A stretch of 64,000 bases of DNA from Pectobacterium araliae. GTDB lineage: Bacteria; Pseudomonadota; Gammaproteobacteria; Enterobacterales; Enterobacteriaceae. Positions 62,093-64,000 of the stretch are shown here, in pieces; the stretch's first letter is position 1, and every line of letters begins with the position of its first letter. Below the pieces are notes generated by a model. The model was not told the origin of the DNA, ran no database searches, and saw only the letters and a program-made list of their open reading frames with translations. The position numbers and the translations under genes are program-made. Location of the stretch: positions 2,232,001 through 2,296,000 of the forward strand of contig NZ_AP028908.1 of assembly GCF_037076465.1 (NCBI RefSeq), written 5' to 3'.

Positions 62093-62995
62093 ATGAATAT
62101 TGAACTACGCCACCTACGCTATTTTATTGCGGTTGCCGAAGAGCTACATTTTGGGCGCGCCGCGGAAAGATTACGCATTTCACAGCCGCCACTGAGCCAA
62201 CAGATCCAGATTCTGGAGGAACAGGTGGGGGCGAAATTGTTGGCGCGTAACAACCGTAATGTTCAGCTTACCCCTGCGGGCGCGATGTTTCTGAAAGAAG
62301 CCTGGTCGATCATCAGTCAGGTTGAGCAGGCGGCGGAGCGGGCATCCCGCATTCAACGCGGCGAGATTGGAGAATTAACGATCGGCTTTACGTCGTCTGC
62401 CCCGTTTATCAAAAAGATTTCCAGTAGCCTGCTGCGTTTTCGCCAAACCTACCCGGAAGTCCATATTCAGATGATAGAGCTCAACACCAAGCAGCAAATT
62501 GAACCGCTGCTGAACGGTAAGCTCGATATTGGCATTATGCGCAATAATCCACTGCCTGATGCGTTGAATCACCAGTTGTTATTGCGTGAACCGCTCATCG
62601 CCGTGGTACAAGAATCTCATCCGTTAGCGCAGCAAGTCTCAGGGCGTGCAATTAACATCACACAGTTAGCGCATGAGCCGTTCGTTTTCTTCTCTCGTGC
62701 AGTTGGAACTGCACTGTATGACGATACGCTGACGTTGCTGAAGCGCTATGGCATCAGCCCCTACATCACGCAAGAAGTCGGCGAGGCAATGACCATTGTT
62801 GGATTGGTATCGGCGGGGTTGGGGGTGTCTATTTTGCCTGCGTCATTCTTGCGTATTCGGGTTGATGGAGTGAAGTATTTGCTGCTGGAAGAAGAGGACG
62901 CCACAACGGAAGTCTGGCTGGTTACCGCGCAACATCATCCGCAAAGTGCGGCGGCTAACATGCTGATGTCGCTAATGTTGGGGGATAATCGTTAA
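62093..62995 (+). CDS. ynfL: LysR-family transcriptional regulator YnfL-like
   Basis: A 300-residue LysR regulator. The winged helix-turn-helix occupies residues 1-60 (LRHLRYFIAVAEELHFGRAA and LRISQPPLSQQIQILEE), followed by the effector-binding domain (LTIGFTSSAPFIKKISSSLL). It resembles E. coli YnfL and is divergent from ynfM, which it probably controls. The effector is unknown. Confidence 0.9.
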   Translation: MNIELRHLRYFIAVAEELHFGRAAERLRISQPPLSQQIQILEEQVGAKLLARNNRNVQLTPAGAMFLKEAWSIISQVEQAAERASRIQRGEIGELTIGFTSSAPFIKKISSSLLRFRQTYPEVHIQMIELNTKQQIEPLLNGKLDIGIMRNNPLPDALNHQLLLREPLIAVVQESHPLAQQVSGRAINITQLAHEPFVFFSRAVGTALYDDTLTLLKRYGISPYITQEVGEAMTIVGLVSAGLGVSILPASFLRIRVDGVKYLLLEEEDATTEVWLVTAQHHPQSAAANMLMSLMLGDNR

Positions 62996-63169
62996 AATAT
63001 GCGCGCTAAATCACATAACGAATCAAATATTTGACGGCTTTAGTGAAAAGCCCCACCATACCCGCAGTTTTTTTATTTTGCAGCGTAAAAAATAACCGTG
63101 CTGCGATAATAAAGATAAATATTTCAACAGCTGTGCCAGCAATAATGCGAATGAGTAGGAGCCAGGTTT

Positions 63170-64000
63170 GTGATAGCCGACGGTCAACCAGGACACATCG
63201 ATCAAATCAAACAAATGAATGCCGGTGCAGTGTATCGGCTGATCGATAAGTACGGCCCGATATCACGTATCGAACTGTCCAAACGCGCTCAGCTCGCGCC
63301 CGCCAGTATTACCAAAATCGTCCGTGAACTGCTGGAAGCCCATCTGGTACAAGAAACGGAATACCAGGATGTGGGTAGCAGGGGGCGTCCCGCTATCGGC
63401 CTAATTTTGGATACCCAAGCCTGGCACTATCTTTCTGCACGCATCAGCCACAACACCCTATTGTTAGCGCTGCGCGATCTCAGCAGCAAGCTGGTTGTGG
63501 AAGAAGAAATCCCGCTTCCCGCTGCGTCGCCACAGCCACTGCTCGACCGTATTTTGAATGAAATCGACCAGTTTTTTATTCGGCACCAAAAGCGCTTGGA
63601 ACGGCTAACGGCAATCGCGATTACCGCACCGGGCATGATTGATGCCAGTAAGGGCATTATTCACCGGATGCCATTTTATGACGTTGAGGAGATGGCAATT
63701 GGTCCGGCACTAGAACAGCGCACGGGGTTGCCAGTGTACTTGCAGCACGATATCTGCGCCTGGACAATGGCCGAAGCGCTATACGGTGCATCACGCGATT
63801 GCCAAAATGTGATTCAGGTGGTGATCGACCATAACGTTGGCGCGGGCGTGATCACTGGAGGACGCATTCTGCACGCAGGGAGCCGGAATCTGGTCGAAAT
63901 CGGGCACACGCAAGTCGATCCTTATGGCAAGCGTTGCTATTGCGGCAATCACGGCTGTCTGGAAACGGTCGCCAGCACGGCAAACATGCTGGAACTGGCG
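63170..64000 (+). CDS. mlc: Transcriptional repressor Mlc (N-terminal 277 residues, runs off window)
   Basis: ROK-family repressor of glucose/PTS genes (ptsG, ptsHI, manXYZ, malT), released by binding EIICB-Glc. A GTG start at 63170 follows AGGAG. The reading frame stays open to the window end. Visible: N-terminal helix-turn-helix (~22-70; APASITKIVRELLEAHLVQ), the ROK domain, and the zinc motif CYCGNHGCLE (~257-266) after VEIGHTQVDPYGKR. Gene order ynfM/ynfL-mlc matches E. coli ynfM-asr/mlc. Confidence 0.95.
   Translation, partial: MIADGQPGHIDQIKQMNAGAVYRLIDKYGPISRIELSKRAQLAPASITKIVRELLEAHLVQETEYQDVGSRGRPAIGLILDTQAWHYLSARISHNTLLLALRDLSSKLVVEEEIPLPAASPQPLLDRILNEIDQFFIRHQKRLERLTAIAITAPGMIDASKGIIHRMPFYDVEEMAIGPALEQRTGLPVYLQHDICAWTMAEALYGASRDCQNVIQVVIDHNVGAGVITGGRILHAGSRNLVEIGHTQVDPYGKRCYCGNHGCLETVASTANMLELA

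Noticed and set aside
62996..63169. Short frames (63023-63214 minus, 63031-63249 plus) between ynfL and mlc
   Set aside because: They overlap the mlc upstream region and start, have no homology, and mlc with its GTG start explains the coding signal.

Overview
The window is chromosomal DNA of a soft-rot enterobacterium, most likely a Pectobacterium. Gene order and protein sequences are close to Escherichia coli (yciU-clsA, yciI-tonB-yciAB-yciC-ompW, trp operon, yciV-yciO-rluB-btuR-yciK-sohB-yciN-topA-cysB, nth-rsx, ydgJ, ydgA-manA-fumC-tus, ynfM/ynfL-mlc). Three features point to a plant pathogen of the Pectobacterium/Dickeya group: a KdgM-type oligogalacturonate porin after the trp operon, separate trpG and trpD genes, and an araBA / araFGH-araC cluster inserted in the backbone. 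A tus gene with a canonical Ter site just upstream (60555-60571) places the window in the replication-terminus region.

Layout. 1-622: end of an IS1182-like element abutting the hairpin after yciU. 642-10099: envelope and small housekeeping genes (clsA, yciY, a chemoreceptor, yciI, tonB, yciA, yciB, yciC, ompW, kdgM). 10484-17319: complete trp operon on the minus strand with promoter/operator, leader peptide and attenuator. 17451-26179: rnm (yciV), yciO, rluB, btuR, yciK, sohB, yciN, topA. 26268-28187: group II intron copy 1, with a frameshifted reverse transcriptase. 28188-29634: repeat-containing gap and cysB. 29686-31281: full IS1182-like element in the cysB terminator. 31380-32790: broken dtpA. 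33465-39700: nth and the rsx (rnf) electron-transport operon. 39927-40142: cnu. 40405-48598: arabinose uptake and catabolism. 48700-57623: ydgJ, yfeH, add, an ACR3-like transporter, ydgA, manA, fumC. 57687-59607: group II intron copy 2, with an intact reverse transcriptase. 59607-64000: tus, ynfM, ynfL and the start of mlc.

How the genes work together. The trp genes make tryptophan from chorismate under TrpR-type repression and attenuation. rsxABCDGE encodes a membrane NADH:ferredoxin-type oxidoreductase that keeps SoxR reduced, with nth (DNA repair) as the last gene. araFGH imports L-arabinose, araA and araB begin its breakdown, and AraC would control both; araD is not in this window. TonB would energise outer-membrane receptors, while OmpW and the KdgM-type protein are outer-membrane channels.

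Main point of interest. All four mobile insertions (two IS copies, two intron copies) lie at Rho-independent terminator hairpins and are co-oriented with the upstream host gene. The IS copies sit between the hairpin and its T-tract, so the host terminator probably leaks into the transposase. The introns sit after the T-tract. The near-identical copies also provide an inverted repeat pair (~29 kb apart) and a direct repeat pair (~31.4 kb apart) that could drive inversion or deletion.
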